DNA from: Empedobacter stercoris
Lineage (GTDB): Bacteria > Bacteroidota > Bacteroidia > Flavobacteriales > Weeksellaceae
Length of the DNA stretch: 64,000 bases
Reading direction: 5' to 3' (one strand)
Assembly (NCBI RefSeq): GCF_965137335.1
Contig: NZ_CBCRZD010000006.1
In this document: positions 1 through 8,610 of the stretch, piece by piece
Layout: each line of letters begins with the position of its first letter
Numbering within the stretch: the stretch's first letter is position 1
Program-made: the position numbers and the translations under genes
Notes under the pieces: model-generated
Databases searched by the model: none
Seen by the model: only the letters and a program-made list of their open reading frames with translations
What the model was told of the DNA's origin: nothing

Positions 1-329
1 CAGTAGCACCTGTTACCAATTGGCGTTATTATGACACGGTTTATACGGAGCGTTTTATGCGTACACCACAAGAAAATGCATCTGGATATGATGACAATTC
101 ACCTATTAATTATGCAAATGATTTGAAAGGTAACTTCTTGTTGATTTCTGGATCTGCAGATGATAATGTACATGCACAAAACACATACGAATTATCGGAA
201 GCGTTGGTACAAGCAAATAAAGATTTTGATATGGCAATCTATACCGATAAGGACCATGGAATTTATGGTGGAAATACACGTGTACAGCTTTACCGTAAGA
301 TGACAAATTTTATTAAAAAGAATTTATAA
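1..329 (+). CDS. dipeptidyl peptidase IV family serine peptidase, C-terminal fragment
   Basis: The open frame enters from the left edge (first full codon at base 3) and ends at 329, so only about 108 C-terminal residues are visible. The residues fit the alpha/beta-hydrolase end of the S9B (DPP-IV) family: an APVTNWRYYD-type segment, then GSADDNVH with the catalytic Asp, then DKDHGIYGG with the catalytic His. The nucleophile Ser would lie outside the window. DPP-IV enzymes remove Xaa-Pro dipeptides in the periplasm or at the cell surface. The peptide transporter gene that starts 27 bases downstream fits a shared role in using peptides. The internal ATG at 57 is not the real start. Confidence 0.88.
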   Translation, partial: VAPVTNWRYYDTVYTERFMRTPQENASGYDDNSPINYANDLKGNFLLISGSADDNVHAQNTYELSEALVQANKDFDMAIYTDKDHGIYGGNTRVQLYRKMTNFIKKNL

Positions 330-355
330 CTTTCTAAAAATTTAACACAAGAAAT

Positions 356-1942
356 ATGAGTCAAGACAATAGTTTAGTTAAACATCTTCATAGTTTGGGG
401 ATGGACGATAAAATGGTAAATGGTCATCCTGCTGGATTATTTGTATTGTTCTTTACAGAAATGTGGGAACGATTCAGTTATTACGGAATGCGTGCATTGT
501 TGACATTATTCTTAATCAGTACAATTGCAGATGGAGGTTGGGAATGGACAAATGCCGAAGCTATGAAATTATACGGAACCTATACAGGGTTGGTATATTT
601 AACACCTTTATTAGGAGGAATCATTGCAGATAAATTTACAGGTTATAAAAAAGCAATTTTAATAGGTGCTTTGATTATGACATTAGGTCATTTATCAATG
701 GCTTTTGAAGGAATAGCTCCTTGGTTTTTCTATTTGGGGTTAGGATTAATGATTCTGGGTAATGGGATGTTCAAGCCAAATATTTCTTCAATGGTTGGAA
801 ATTTATACCCTGATACAAGTGCTAAAAAAGATGCAGGTTATACAATTTTCTACATGGGTATTAACGCTGGTGCATTCTTAGGGATGTTATTGTGTGGATA
901 TATCGGTGAAAAAGTAGGCTGGCATTATGGTTTTGGATTAGCTGGAGTTTTTATGTTCTTTGGAATGTTACAGTTTTATTTTGGAGAAAAGATTTTTGGT
1001 ATAATTGGAGAATCTCCGAAAGAAGTAAAAGCTTTTCATGACAAAAAAATTGCAAATCACGAAGAAGAGCCAGAAGTACAGACATCTGCTGCTGTGGTAA
1101 GAGACAGATTAATAGTTGTTGCTGTTTTAATGTTAGCAAGTATTGTATTCTTCTTAGCTTTTGAACAAGCGGGGGGGTCAATGTCTATTTTTGCGAAAGA
1201 TTATACACAGCGTGTTTTAGAAGGAAATGCTGCAACAACTTTTAAATGGGTTGATGCTATTTTGACGGTTGTTCCGATAGCAATTGTAACACTGGTTTTA
1301 TATGCGCTTGCAAAAAAGATTTATAAACAATACCCTCTAACCATTATTTTTACCGCAGTTTCATTTGTAATTATTTGGGGATTAGGTTTATGGAAAATTT
1401 TCAGAGAATTTAATTCTGTAGAAACAGAGGTTGCGGCATCTTGGTTTCAAATCTTGAATTCCTTTTTTATTATTGCTTTAGCTTCATCATTTAGTAAGTT
1501 TTGGGAAAAAATGTGGAATCCTTCAGGACCAATTAAGTTTGCATTAGGATTATTCTTAGTTGGAGTAGGGTTTGCAGCTTTAGCTTATGGAGCAAGCGAA
1601 ATACCTCAGGGAGCAAAAACAGCTTCTGTAAGTATGATTTGGTTAATTATTGCCTATTTCTTTCATACATCAGGAGAGTTATGTTTATCTCCAGTGGGAT
1701 TGTCTTATGTATCAAAATTATCTCCAAAGAAATTCTTAGGCTTATTATTTGGTTTTTGGTTTTGTGCATCTGCAATTGCAAACTTTATTGGAGGTTTCTT
1801 AGGATCGTATATAGATCAGATTGTAGAAACACATTCAATGTCTTATTTCTTTATGATATTCGCAATTATCCCTGCGATTACTGCGATTATATTAATTGCA
1901 TTAAATCCTGTTTTAAAACGAATGATGCACGGAATAAATTAA
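356..1942 (+). CDS. POT/PTR family proton-coupled peptide transporter (first of three)
   Basis: A 528-residue member of the MFS peptide transporter family. The TM1 signature EMWERFSYYGMR is present (ExxERFxYY, involved in proton coupling and peptide binding), as is the FKPNISSMVGNLY segment after TM4 and the GELCLSPVGLS motif near TM10-TM11. About 12 hydrophobic segments can be counted, with only a hydrophilic loop (about residues 215-250) between the two six-helix bundles. It should import di- and tripeptides across the inner membrane. It follows the DPP-IV fragment by 27 bases, so the two are probably co-transcribed, and a strong terminator lies downstream. Substrate range cannot be told from the sequence. 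Confidence 0.93.
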   Translation: MSQDNSLVKHLHSLGMDDKMVNGHPAGLFVLFFTEMWERFSYYGMRALLTLFLISTIADGGWEWTNAEAMKLYGTYTGLVYLTPLLGGIIADKFTGYKKAILIGALIMTLGHLSMAFEGIAPWFFYLGLGLMILGNGMFKPNISSMVGNLYPDTSAKKDAGYTIFYMGINAGAFLGMLLCGYIGEKVGWHYGFGLAGVFMFFGMLQFYFGEKIFGIIGESPKEVKAFHDKKIANHEEEPEVQTSAAVVRDRLIVVAVLMLASIVFFLAFEQAGGSMSIFAKDYTQRVLEGNAATTFKWVDAILTVVPIAIVTLVLYALAKKIYKQYPLTIIFTAVSFVIIWGLGLWKIFREFNSVETEVAASWFQILNSFFIIALASSFSKFWEKMWNPSGPIKFALGLFLVGVGFAALAYGASEIPQGAKTASVSMIWLIIAYFFHTSGELCLSPVGLSYVSKLSPKKFLGLLFGFWFCASAIANFIGGFLGSYIDQIVETHSMSYFFMIFAIIPAITAIILIALNPVLKRMMHGIN

Positions 1943-1970
1943 TAATTTGACAAAAATCATTGAATAAGTA

Positions 1971-2003
1971 AAAAAAACCTCTGCTTTGTCAGAGGTTTTT
2001 TTT
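1971..2003 (+). terminator. intrinsic terminator after the first POT gene
   Basis: An A-run leads into the stem AAAACCTCTG / CAGAGGTTTT with a six-base loop and ends in a T-run. It separates the DPP-IV/POT1 unit from the next two transporter genes. Confidence 0.85.
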
Positions 2004-2060
2004 ACTTTCGTTGATTGCTAATAAAATCTAAAGGATATATTAGTGCATAGTTAAAAAATC

Positions 2061-3545
2061 ATGAGTCAAAAATTAACGTTGGATCAAATTCAAAACTTTG
2101 AGGGAAAATACCCAAAGCAGCTTTGGCATTTGTTTATGGTAGAAATGTGGGAGCGTTTTTGCTTTTACGGAATGAGAGGAGTTCTTGCCATTTTTATGGT
2201 AGATATGTTAGGACTTACAGATGCAGAATCGAATTTGAAATATGGCGCAATCCAAGCCTTTGTTTACGCGTTTACGTTTGTAGGAGGTATTTTTGCTGAT
2301 AAAATTTTAGGTTTCAAAAAGTCTTTAGTTTTTGGAGGATTGGTTATGGTTGCAGGAAACTTATTAATTGCTGCAGACCCTCATCATTTCTTTTACTACG
2401 GGATTACACTGAGTATTATCGGAACAGGATTCTTCAAACCAAATATTTCTTCGATGGTTGGAGAACTTTATAAACCAGGCGATCCACGTCGTGATGCTGG
2501 TTTTGGGTTATTTTATTCGGGAATTAACATTGGCGCCTTTTTAGGAGGTATTGTTTGTGTTTATTTAGGAAAACAAGTGAGCTGGAACTTAGCTTTCTTA
2601 GCTGCAGGTATTGTGATGATTATTGGGGTTGTGTTGTTCCTATTTATTAGAAATGAATTAGGACCAATTGGTGATTCACCTCTAATAAAAATGGATCCTA
2701 AAAAACGATTAATTCGCGAAATTGCAGTTTATGCAGGTGCAATAGCTTGTATTCCATTAATCTTTATTATGATTCATAATACGGCATATACAGATATGTT
2801 TATGTTTATTGTTGGACCATTAGCAATAATTTATTTTTTAATCCAATTATATAAAATTCCAGATTCTAAAGATAAAAGTAAGTTTATTGCAGCCTTTATT
2901 ATGATTGCATTTTCTATTTTATTCTTTGCAATCTTCGAACAAGCAGGAGGTTCTTTAGCTTTGTTTGCGAATAAAAATTTACATTCTACTTTATTCTCAG
3001 TTCCATTAGATCCAAATATTGTAAATAACAGTGCAAACTCTTTATACGTAATCATTTTTGCACCTTTATTAGGATTAGTTTGGTTATGGATGGCTAAAAA
3101 GAAAATTGAACCAAATACAGTTGTAAAATTTGGTTTAGCGTTCTTAATGTTAGCAGGTGCATATTACATTTTCTATTCGTTAAGATTCTTTGCAGATGAA
3201 AACGGATTATCTTCATTAGAGATATTTGCTTTAGCGTATTTCGTTGTAACAATAGCAGAATTATGTCTTTCTCCAATTGGTTTATCGATGGTAACAAAGT
3301 TATCACCTAAGCATTTAGGAGGAATGATGATGGGGCTTTGGTTCTTAGCTTCTGCTTATGGACAATATTTGGCTGGTATTTTAGGAGCGGGAATGTCTTC
3401 TCCAAACGAAAATGCTTCATTAATGGATAAATTAATGGCTTATACAGATGGTTATCAACAATTAGCTTTATATTCATTAATTGCTGGTATTATTGTAATC
3501 GCTTTATCCCCATTAATTCGCAAATTAATGCAAGACGTAAAATAA
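2061..3545 (+). CDS. POT/PTR family proton-coupled peptide transporter (second of three)
   Basis: A 494-residue POT symporter with EMWERFCFYGMR in TM1, FKPNISSMVGELY after TM4, FEQAGGSLALFA in TM7 and AELCLSPIGLSMVTKLSP near TM10-TM11. Between the two bundles are two further hydrophobic segments (about residues 220-265) that look like the extra helix pair HA/HB of bacterial POTs, giving about 14 helices. It is clearly diverged from the first and third paralogues, so the array is not a recent duplication. The third POT gene starts 29 bases downstream, and the two are likely transcribed together with the thioredoxin gene after them. Confidence 0.92.
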   Translation: MSQKLTLDQIQNFEGKYPKQLWHLFMVEMWERFCFYGMRGVLAIFMVDMLGLTDAESNLKYGAIQAFVYAFTFVGGIFADKILGFKKSLVFGGLVMVAGNLLIAADPHHFFYYGITLSIIGTGFFKPNISSMVGELYKPGDPRRDAGFGLFYSGINIGAFLGGIVCVYLGKQVSWNLAFLAAGIVMIIGVVLFLFIRNELGPIGDSPLIKMDPKKRLIREIAVYAGAIACIPLIFIMIHNTAYTDMFMFIVGPLAIIYFLIQLYKIPDSKDKSKFIAAFIMIAFSILFFAIFEQAGGSLALFANKNLHSTLFSVPLDPNIVNNSANSLYVIIFAPLLGLVWLWMAKKKIEPNTVVKFGLAFLMLAGAYYIFYSLRFFADENGLSSLEIFALAYFVVTIAELCLSPIGLSMVTKLSPKHLGGMMMGLWFLASAYGQYLAGILGAGMSSPNENASLMDKLMAYTDGYQQLALYSLIAGIIVIALSPLIRKLMQDVK

Positions 3546-3574
3546 CTTTTAAGAAATACTTTTAACAAACAAAC

Positions 3575-5659
3575 ATGAGTTCAAAATCGGAAAATTTCTT
3601 TGATTCAAAAGTACTTGGGCATCCTTCGGGTTTGTTCGTGCTTTTCTTTACAGAGATGTGGGAGCGTTTTTCATTCTACGGAATGCGCGTTTTATTAATT
3701 CAGTTTTTAACAGCTGCAGTTATTGGTTTAAATCCAGGCTGGGAATGGTCTATTGAAAAGGCAACCGCTTTATACGGAACCTACGCAATGTTACTATACA
3801 TTACGCCTATTTTTGGAGGTATTATTGCCGATAAATACATAGGTTATCGATGGGCAGTAGTTGTAGGGGCGATAATTATGACGTTAGGTCACGCTTTTAT
3901 GGCCTTTGACACTCCATTATTTTTATACTTAGGATTAGGATGTTTGGTAATTGGAACAGGATTCTTTAAGCCAAACATGACATCAATCTTATCAGAAATG
4001 TATAAAGATTTCCCAGAGAAAAAAGATGGTGCTTACACAATCTTCTATATGGGAGTTAACGCTGGTGCATTCTTCGGAATGATGTTATGTGGATTCTTAG
4101 CAGAAAAAGTTGGATGGCACTGGGGATTCGGATTAGCTGGAATCTTTATGTTATTAGGAACATTGCAATTCTGGTTGGCTAAACCATTATTTGGACATAT
4201 TGGTGAAGTTCCATCAAAAACTGGAAATCAAATCACTGCTGACGATGAAACACCAAAATATGAGCCAGGTGAAAAACCAAATCCTTTTACTATTTTAGAT
4301 CAAATCCTAATCGTTATAATGACTGTTTTAGGTCTTGGATATGCGTTCAATGATCCCTTAAATGCAATTGGAGGAATTAATTTATTTGACTTTTCAATAG
4401 GAGGATTAGCAGGACAAAATGTAGTCATTTTAATTGCATTATTCATGTTCTTCTTTGTCGTGATTCGTCGTTTAGCGAATTACACAAAAGTTGTTCGCGA
4501 CCGTATGATTGCGGTTATTATTTTCGCATTCTTCGTTATTTTCTTCTGGATGTCTTTCGAGCAAGGAGCTACATCGTTAGTTATTTTTGCACGTGATAAT
4601 ACAGAACGTAATTTAATTGGAGGAGCTGCAATGGCATTCAATATCTTCAATACGTTATTAACAGTTATTCCATTATTGTTTATCACGTATGTATTGTTTT
4701 TGTTAGCAAAACAAACATTCAAAAAAGCTGCCGCATCTAATGTCGTTTTAGCATTTACTTTCTTAGGAATTTGGGCTGCTGCTATTTGGATGTTAAACTA
4801 CAACTGGTCTTCTCACTCTTACGATGTTTCGTACCAAGCAATCAAAACAGCAAAAGTAGATGATGCAGGAAAACCTGTTTTAGACGATAAAGGACAAGCA
4901 ACTTTTAACTTAGAACCAGTAACGGCTTCTTATGTTGCAAAACCAACAGATGTCATTGTAGATGACGTGATTAATTTAGCTTCTCAAGATGCTTTGACAC
5001 AAGGAACGGCGATTAACATTCACAAAGAAGGAGATAAATTTGTATTAGTTTCTCCAGAAAGTTTAGTAAAATTAGATGCTGAATATAAAAATCAAAATAA
5101 ACCGTCTGAAATTGTACCTGCTAAAGTTGCAGAAATTAAGGATAGTCAAGTAGAGATTACCGTTTCTTGGTTTTCTACTTTAAACTCGTTCTTCATTATT
5201 GCTTTAGCATCCTTAGTTTCTCGTATTTGGGATTCTAAATATAACCCTTCAGCTTCAGTAAAATATGGTTTAGGATTAATCATTATGGCAATCGGATTCG
5301 GTTTCTTAGCTTTCGGTTCTTACGGAATCTCAGAAGGTGTTCGTGTTTCGATTATTTGGTTAGTATTGGCTTACTTGTTCCACACATTAGGTGAACTCTG
5401 TTTATCACCAGTTGGACTTTCGTATGTTTCGAAATTAGTACCAGCACGTATGATTGCATTTATGTTCGGAATGTGGTACCTTGCAATTGCAATTGGTAAC
5501 AAATTGGCAGCTATTTTAGGAGGTCAAATCGAAAATATTACAAAAGAATACTCGTTATCAACTTTCTTCTTAATCTTTACAATTGTTCCAATTGTAGCAG
5601 GTTTAATCGTTATTGCATTAAATCCAATAATGAAGAAATTGATGCACGGAGTTAAATAA
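3575..5659 (+). CDS. POT/PTR family peptide transporter with a large extracytoplasmic insert
   Basis: At 694 residues this is about 170-200 longer than its two neighbours. It has the POT signatures EMWERFSFYGMR in TM1, FKPNMTSILSEMY and GELCLSPVGLSYVSK. The extra length has two sources: an HA/HB-like helix pair near residues 235-305, and a hydrophilic insert of about 120 residues (roughly 410-530) between a helix ending FLGIWAAAIWML and the helix WFSTLNSFFIIAL. By helix count that is the TM9-TM10 loop, which faces outside and is where mammalian PepT1/PepT2 carry their extracellular domain. The first POT here has only a short linker at that site. The role of the insert is unknown. Confidence 0.92.
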   Translation: MSSKSENFFDSKVLGHPSGLFVLFFTEMWERFSFYGMRVLLIQFLTAAVIGLNPGWEWSIEKATALYGTYAMLLYITPIFGGIIADKYIGYRWAVVVGAIIMTLGHAFMAFDTPLFLYLGLGCLVIGTGFFKPNMTSILSEMYKDFPEKKDGAYTIFYMGVNAGAFFGMMLCGFLAEKVGWHWGFGLAGIFMLLGTLQFWLAKPLFGHIGEVPSKTGNQITADDETPKYEPGEKPNPFTILDQILIVIMTVLGLGYAFNDPLNAIGGINLFDFSIGGLAGQNVVILIALFMFFFVVIRRLANYTKVVRDRMIAVIIFAFFVIFFWMSFEQGATSLVIFARDNTERNLIGGAAMAFNIFNTLLTVIPLLFITYVLFLLAKQTFKKAAASNVVLAFTFLGIWAAAIWMLNYNWSSHSYDVSYQAIKTAKVDDAGKPVLDDKGQATFNLEPVTASYVAKPTDVIVDDVINLASQDALTQGTAINIHKEGDKFVLVSPESLVKLDAEYKNQNKPSEIVPAKVAEIKDSQVEITVSWFSTLNSFFIIALASLVSRIWDSKYNPSASVKYGLGLIIMAIGFGFLAFGSYGISEGVRVSIIWLVLAYLFHTLGELCLSPVGLSYVSKLVPARMIAFMFGMWYLAIAIGNKLAAILGGQIENITKEYSLSTFFLIFTIVPIVAGLIVIALNPIMKKLMHGVK

Positions 5660-5673
5660 TAAAGATTGAAATT

Positions 5674-6117
5674 ATGAAATCAAGTTTAGTCATCGCAACG
5701 TTAATTTTATCGTCATTTCTTTTCGGACAAGAAATTAAATGGTTATCCTTAGAGGAAGCGTCAAAGGAAATCAAAGCACATCCAGAAAAACCTGTATTGA
5801 TTAATTTTTATACTACTTGGTGTGGATTCTGTAAGCGTTTAGACAAAGAAACCTTTGCAAATGCTCAAGTTTCAGAATATGTAAACAACAATTATATTGC
5901 TGTAAAATTTGATGCAGAAACAAAAGATATGGTGAAATTCATGGGAATTCAATATACATATATTGCTCCTGCAAAAGCGAATTATTTGGCTTATGCGCTA
6001 ACAAACGGACAATTGAGTTATCCTGCTACTGTATTAATTAATGGCAAAGGAGATATCAATAAAATTGTTTTAGGTTATCGTAGTTCATCTGATTTCATAA
6101 CTGATATCAAAATTTAA
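5674..6117 (+). CDS. periplasmic thioredoxin-fold protein
   Basis: A 147-residue protein with a signal peptide (MKSSLVIATLILSSFLFGQ, likely cleaved after FGQ or nearby) followed by a thioredoxin fold with the redox motif WCGFCK. The N-terminus resembles the DUF255/thioredoxin_7 type: INFYTTWCGFCKRLDKETF, then a cis-Pro region SYPATVLING. It should act as a disulfide oxidoreductase or reductase in the periplasm. It starts 14 bases after the third POT gene, so it is probably the last gene of that transcript. Its final 11 bases overlap the end of the convergent comEC gene. Confidence 0.85.
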   Translation: MKSSLVIATLILSSFLFGQEIKWLSLEEASKEIKAHPEKPVLINFYTTWCGFCKRLDKETFANAQVSEYVNNNYIAVKFDAETKDMVKFMGIQYTYIAPAKANYLAYALTNGQLSYPATVLINGKGDINKIVLGYRSSSDFITDIKI

Positions 6118-8080
6118 TTAAGAAATAACCTTGTGTAGAGGTTTTCCATAAAACAGAATCGAATTTATTTTCTAATTCTGAAACAACAGAAGGGTAGTTG
6201 CTGGCATCAGCAATTACCCTTTTTAATTGACTATTTTTTTCGAATGAATATGATTTAGACTGATGAATCAACACATAAAAAGGAAGATCAGAAATATCGG
6301 AATGTTCTTCATTTAATAAGAGTTTAAATGATTTAGTTTCGATTGAATGTGGATGTTTGATAAAATATTGATGTCGAAAAGATGAATGATAAGAATAGAA
6401 ATCTACTTGTTTAATTCGTTGATGAATTTTATAAGGTTTAATCATAAAATTATACGTTTTTTCGTCTAAAGGTTTTTCGCTTAGAACAACTAAATAACGT
6501 TGATTTCGTATTCCAATTATACTATTCTTGTATTGATTAAAAACGATTAATTCATTCGACTTATTCAATTGATAAACGTGGTACAATCGTTCCATTTGAA
6601 TCACCAATAAACAAGTCAAGCAAATGAATAAAGCAGTTGTCGATTTTTTGAGGAACAATGGTTTCAGAAAATATAAAATAACGCCAATCAACATTGCTGT
6701 GAATAGACTAATGTAGACTTCTTTTGCTATAAAATTAAAATCAGATAACCAATAAATGTATTGATTAATGATAGAAATAAATTGATTAAAAACCCACGTA
6801 TAAGCTGGAATTTCGACCTTAATGATAATTAAAACAATACTAATTATTCCGCCACAAATCATAAAAAAAGAAGCAGGAATCAACACTAAGTTTCCAAATA
6901 AAAACAAGCCAGAAAACTGATTAAAATAGAAAACAGAAACAGGTAATGTACCCAATTGAGCAGATAAACTTGTTGATATCATAATCTTTATTTTCTTCAG
7001 AAAACTATTTTTCACTTTCCAAAAATGTTCGAAAATTGGATTAAGCCATACAATAAAAAAGACAGCCGAAAAGCTTAATTGAAAGCCAACATCAAACAAA
7101 AGATTAGGTTGAAACACCAAAATAATGAATGCAGAAAGCGAAAGGGTGTGGTAAATATTTTTAGGACGATTGAGTAATTCGCTGATATAATAAATAGAAA
7201 TCATCAATGCAGAACGAAAAACAGGCGGTTGTAAATCAACATAAAATGCAAAGAGCCAAATACAAATCAAACTGATAATAATTCTAACTTTACAACCATA
7301 TTTTAAACTTAATAAAGGTTGCAAAACGAATTGTAGGATCATGAAAATCATCATCACATGAAGTCCAGAAATTGATAAAATATGAACGACTCCAGTAGCA
7401 ACATAACTTTGATTAAGTTCTTGAGAAAGTTCTGTTCTATCGCCCAAAAGCATCGAAGAAATAATAGCTCTACTTTCGAGCGAATAACCTTGTTTGGTTA
7501 ATTGTTCTCTAATGATAACTTTCGATTTTGCAGACCAATTTCGAAAACCTGTTCCTTCTTTGTGAATAGAAATTATTTCGTTTGCAACTAATTGTGAATA
7601 AGTTCTTTTTCTATTTAGGAAACGTTTGTAATCAAATTGAAAAGGATTTAGAGGACCTTGAATTTCGGTTTCTTGACCATATACAATCACTTCATCATTT
7701 GGATATAATTTTGTTTGTTGAGATTTTAAATGAAGTAAAATTTGTTTGTTATTTTCAATGTCCTTAACAATATAATTTGTGTATTTTTCAGTTGAATTTG
7801 AATTGTAGTAGACTTTTAAGAGATGAGCTGTTGAGTCGGATTCAATGATATTTTTTGAATATTGATTATAATTCTGGTGAATATAATAGCCTAAAATAGG
7901 CGAAATGATTAAAAAAGGAATGATATTTTGACGATTCTGATTATTTAATAGGGAGATAAAAAGAAGAATAATCAGTAGAAAAAATATAATTCGTAAATTT
8001 GTAGCAGGAATTAATAATTCAGAAATAATTATTCCAATTGAGAAACAAATTGTTAGGATAAAGAATAGATATTTTTTCAC
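6107..8080 (-). CDS. comEC: ComEC/Rec2 family DNA-uptake channel protein
   Basis: A 657-residue polytopic membrane protein. Residues 1-70 hold three hydrophobic segments. A soluble part follows (about 80-180, DUF4131/OB-fold region), then LGDRTEL near 212-218 and the Competence-domain hallmark SISGLHV near 236-242, then a string of transmembrane helices to about residue 520. ComEC forms the inner-membrane channel that imports single-stranded DNA during natural transformation. The C-terminal metallo-beta-lactamase domain of longer ComEC proteins is absent or strongly reduced: the last 120 residues are hydrophilic with no HxHxDH motif. This short form is common in Bacteroidota. The gene converges on, and overlaps, the upstream thioredoxin gene. 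Confidence 0.9.
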   Translation of the reverse strand: MKKYLFFILTICFSIGIIISELLIPATNLRIIFFLLIILLFISLLNNQNRQNIIPFLIISPILGYYIHQNYNQYSKNIIESDSTAHLLKVYYNSNSTEKYTNYIVKDIENNKQILLHLKSQQTKLYPNDEVIVYGQETEIQGPLNPFQFDYKRFLNRKRTYSQLVANEIISIHKEGTGFRNWSAKSKVIIREQLTKQGYSLESRAIISSMLLGDRTELSQELNQSYVATGVVHILSISGLHVMMIFMILQFVLQPLLSLKYGCKVRIIISLICIWLFAFYVDLQPPVFRSALMISIYYISELLNRPKNIYHTLSLSAFIILVFQPNLLFDVGFQLSFSAVFFIVWLNPIFEHFWKVKNSFLKKIKIMISTSLSAQLGTLPVSVFYFNQFSGLFLFGNLVLIPASFFMICGGIISIVLIIIKVEIPAYTWVFNQFISIINQYIYWLSDFNFIAKEVYISLFTAMLIGVILYFLKPLFLKKSTTALFICLTCLLVIQMERLYHVYQLNKSNELIVFNQYKNSIIGIRNQRYLVVLSEKPLDEKTYNFMIKPYKIHQRIKQVDFYSYHSSFRHQYFIKHPHSIETKSFKLLLNEEHSDISDLPFYVLIHQSKSYSFEKNSQLKRVIADASNYPSVVSELENKFDSVLWKTSTQGYFLIKF

Positions 8081-8157
8081 CCCAATAATTTAAGACAATA
8101 TTTATAAATAGTAGGTTTTAATTATTTGTAAATGAGTTGATTAAAAAAAATAGAGAA

Positions 8158-8595
8158 ATGAAGAAAATTATTATACTAATTGTGTTATTTTTCACTCAAG
8201 TAGCTATGGCACAGATTGATGTGAAGTTAACAATTACAAATCTTAAAAAAACGAAGGGAAATCTGGCAATTGAGTTTTATAGAAATGTAGAAAATTATAC
8301 AAAAGGTCAAAATGCATTCAAGAAATTATATATTCCTGTTGCTGACATTGATAAATATGAAACGGTTTTTAAAGATATCGAACCTACTTTTTATGCCGTA
8401 AAAGTGTATTTAGATACCAATAACAACAAGAAACTTGATAAGAGTTTTTTAGGGGTTCGTAAAGAACCTTATGGTTTTTCGAAGAATTTAGATCCTATTT
8501 TAAGGGAACCTACTTTTGAGGAAGCAAAAATAGAAATGACGGAAGAAAATAATACGATTTCAATACAATTGAATAATAATAAAGGCGATGATTAA
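8158..8595 (+). CDS. DUF2141 family secreted protein
   Basis: I chose the ATG at 8158 over an in-frame TTG at 8137 because it puts a clean signal peptide at the N-terminus (MKKIIILIVLFFTQVAMAQ). The mature protein of about 126 residues matches the DUF2141 pattern: an opening beta strand IDVKLTITNLKKTKGNLAIEF, a central YAVKVYLDTNNNKKLDKSF segment, and the GVRKEPYGFSKN motif. The fold is probably a beta-sandwich in the periplasm or outside the cell; no function is known for the family. It is divergent from comEC, with a 77-base gap, and converges with the anti-sigma-like gene. Confidence 0.8.
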   Translation: MKKIIILIVLFFTQVAMAQIDVKLTITNLKKTKGNLAIEFYRNVENYTKGQNAFKKLYIPVADIDKYETVFKDIEPTFYAVKVYLDTNNNKKLDKSFLGVRKEPYGFSKNLDPILREPTFEEAKIEMTEENNTISIQLNNNKGDD

Positions 8596-8610
8596 CCTCG
8601 TCTTTATGCA

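Noticed and set aside
356..5659. Recent tandem duplication of POT genes
   Set aside because: The three proteins differ in length, loop layout and sequence; they are old paralogues.
6107..6117. Overlap of thioredoxin and comEC 3' ends as an error
   Set aside because: Both stops are clear and an 11-base convergent overlap is normal in compact genomes.
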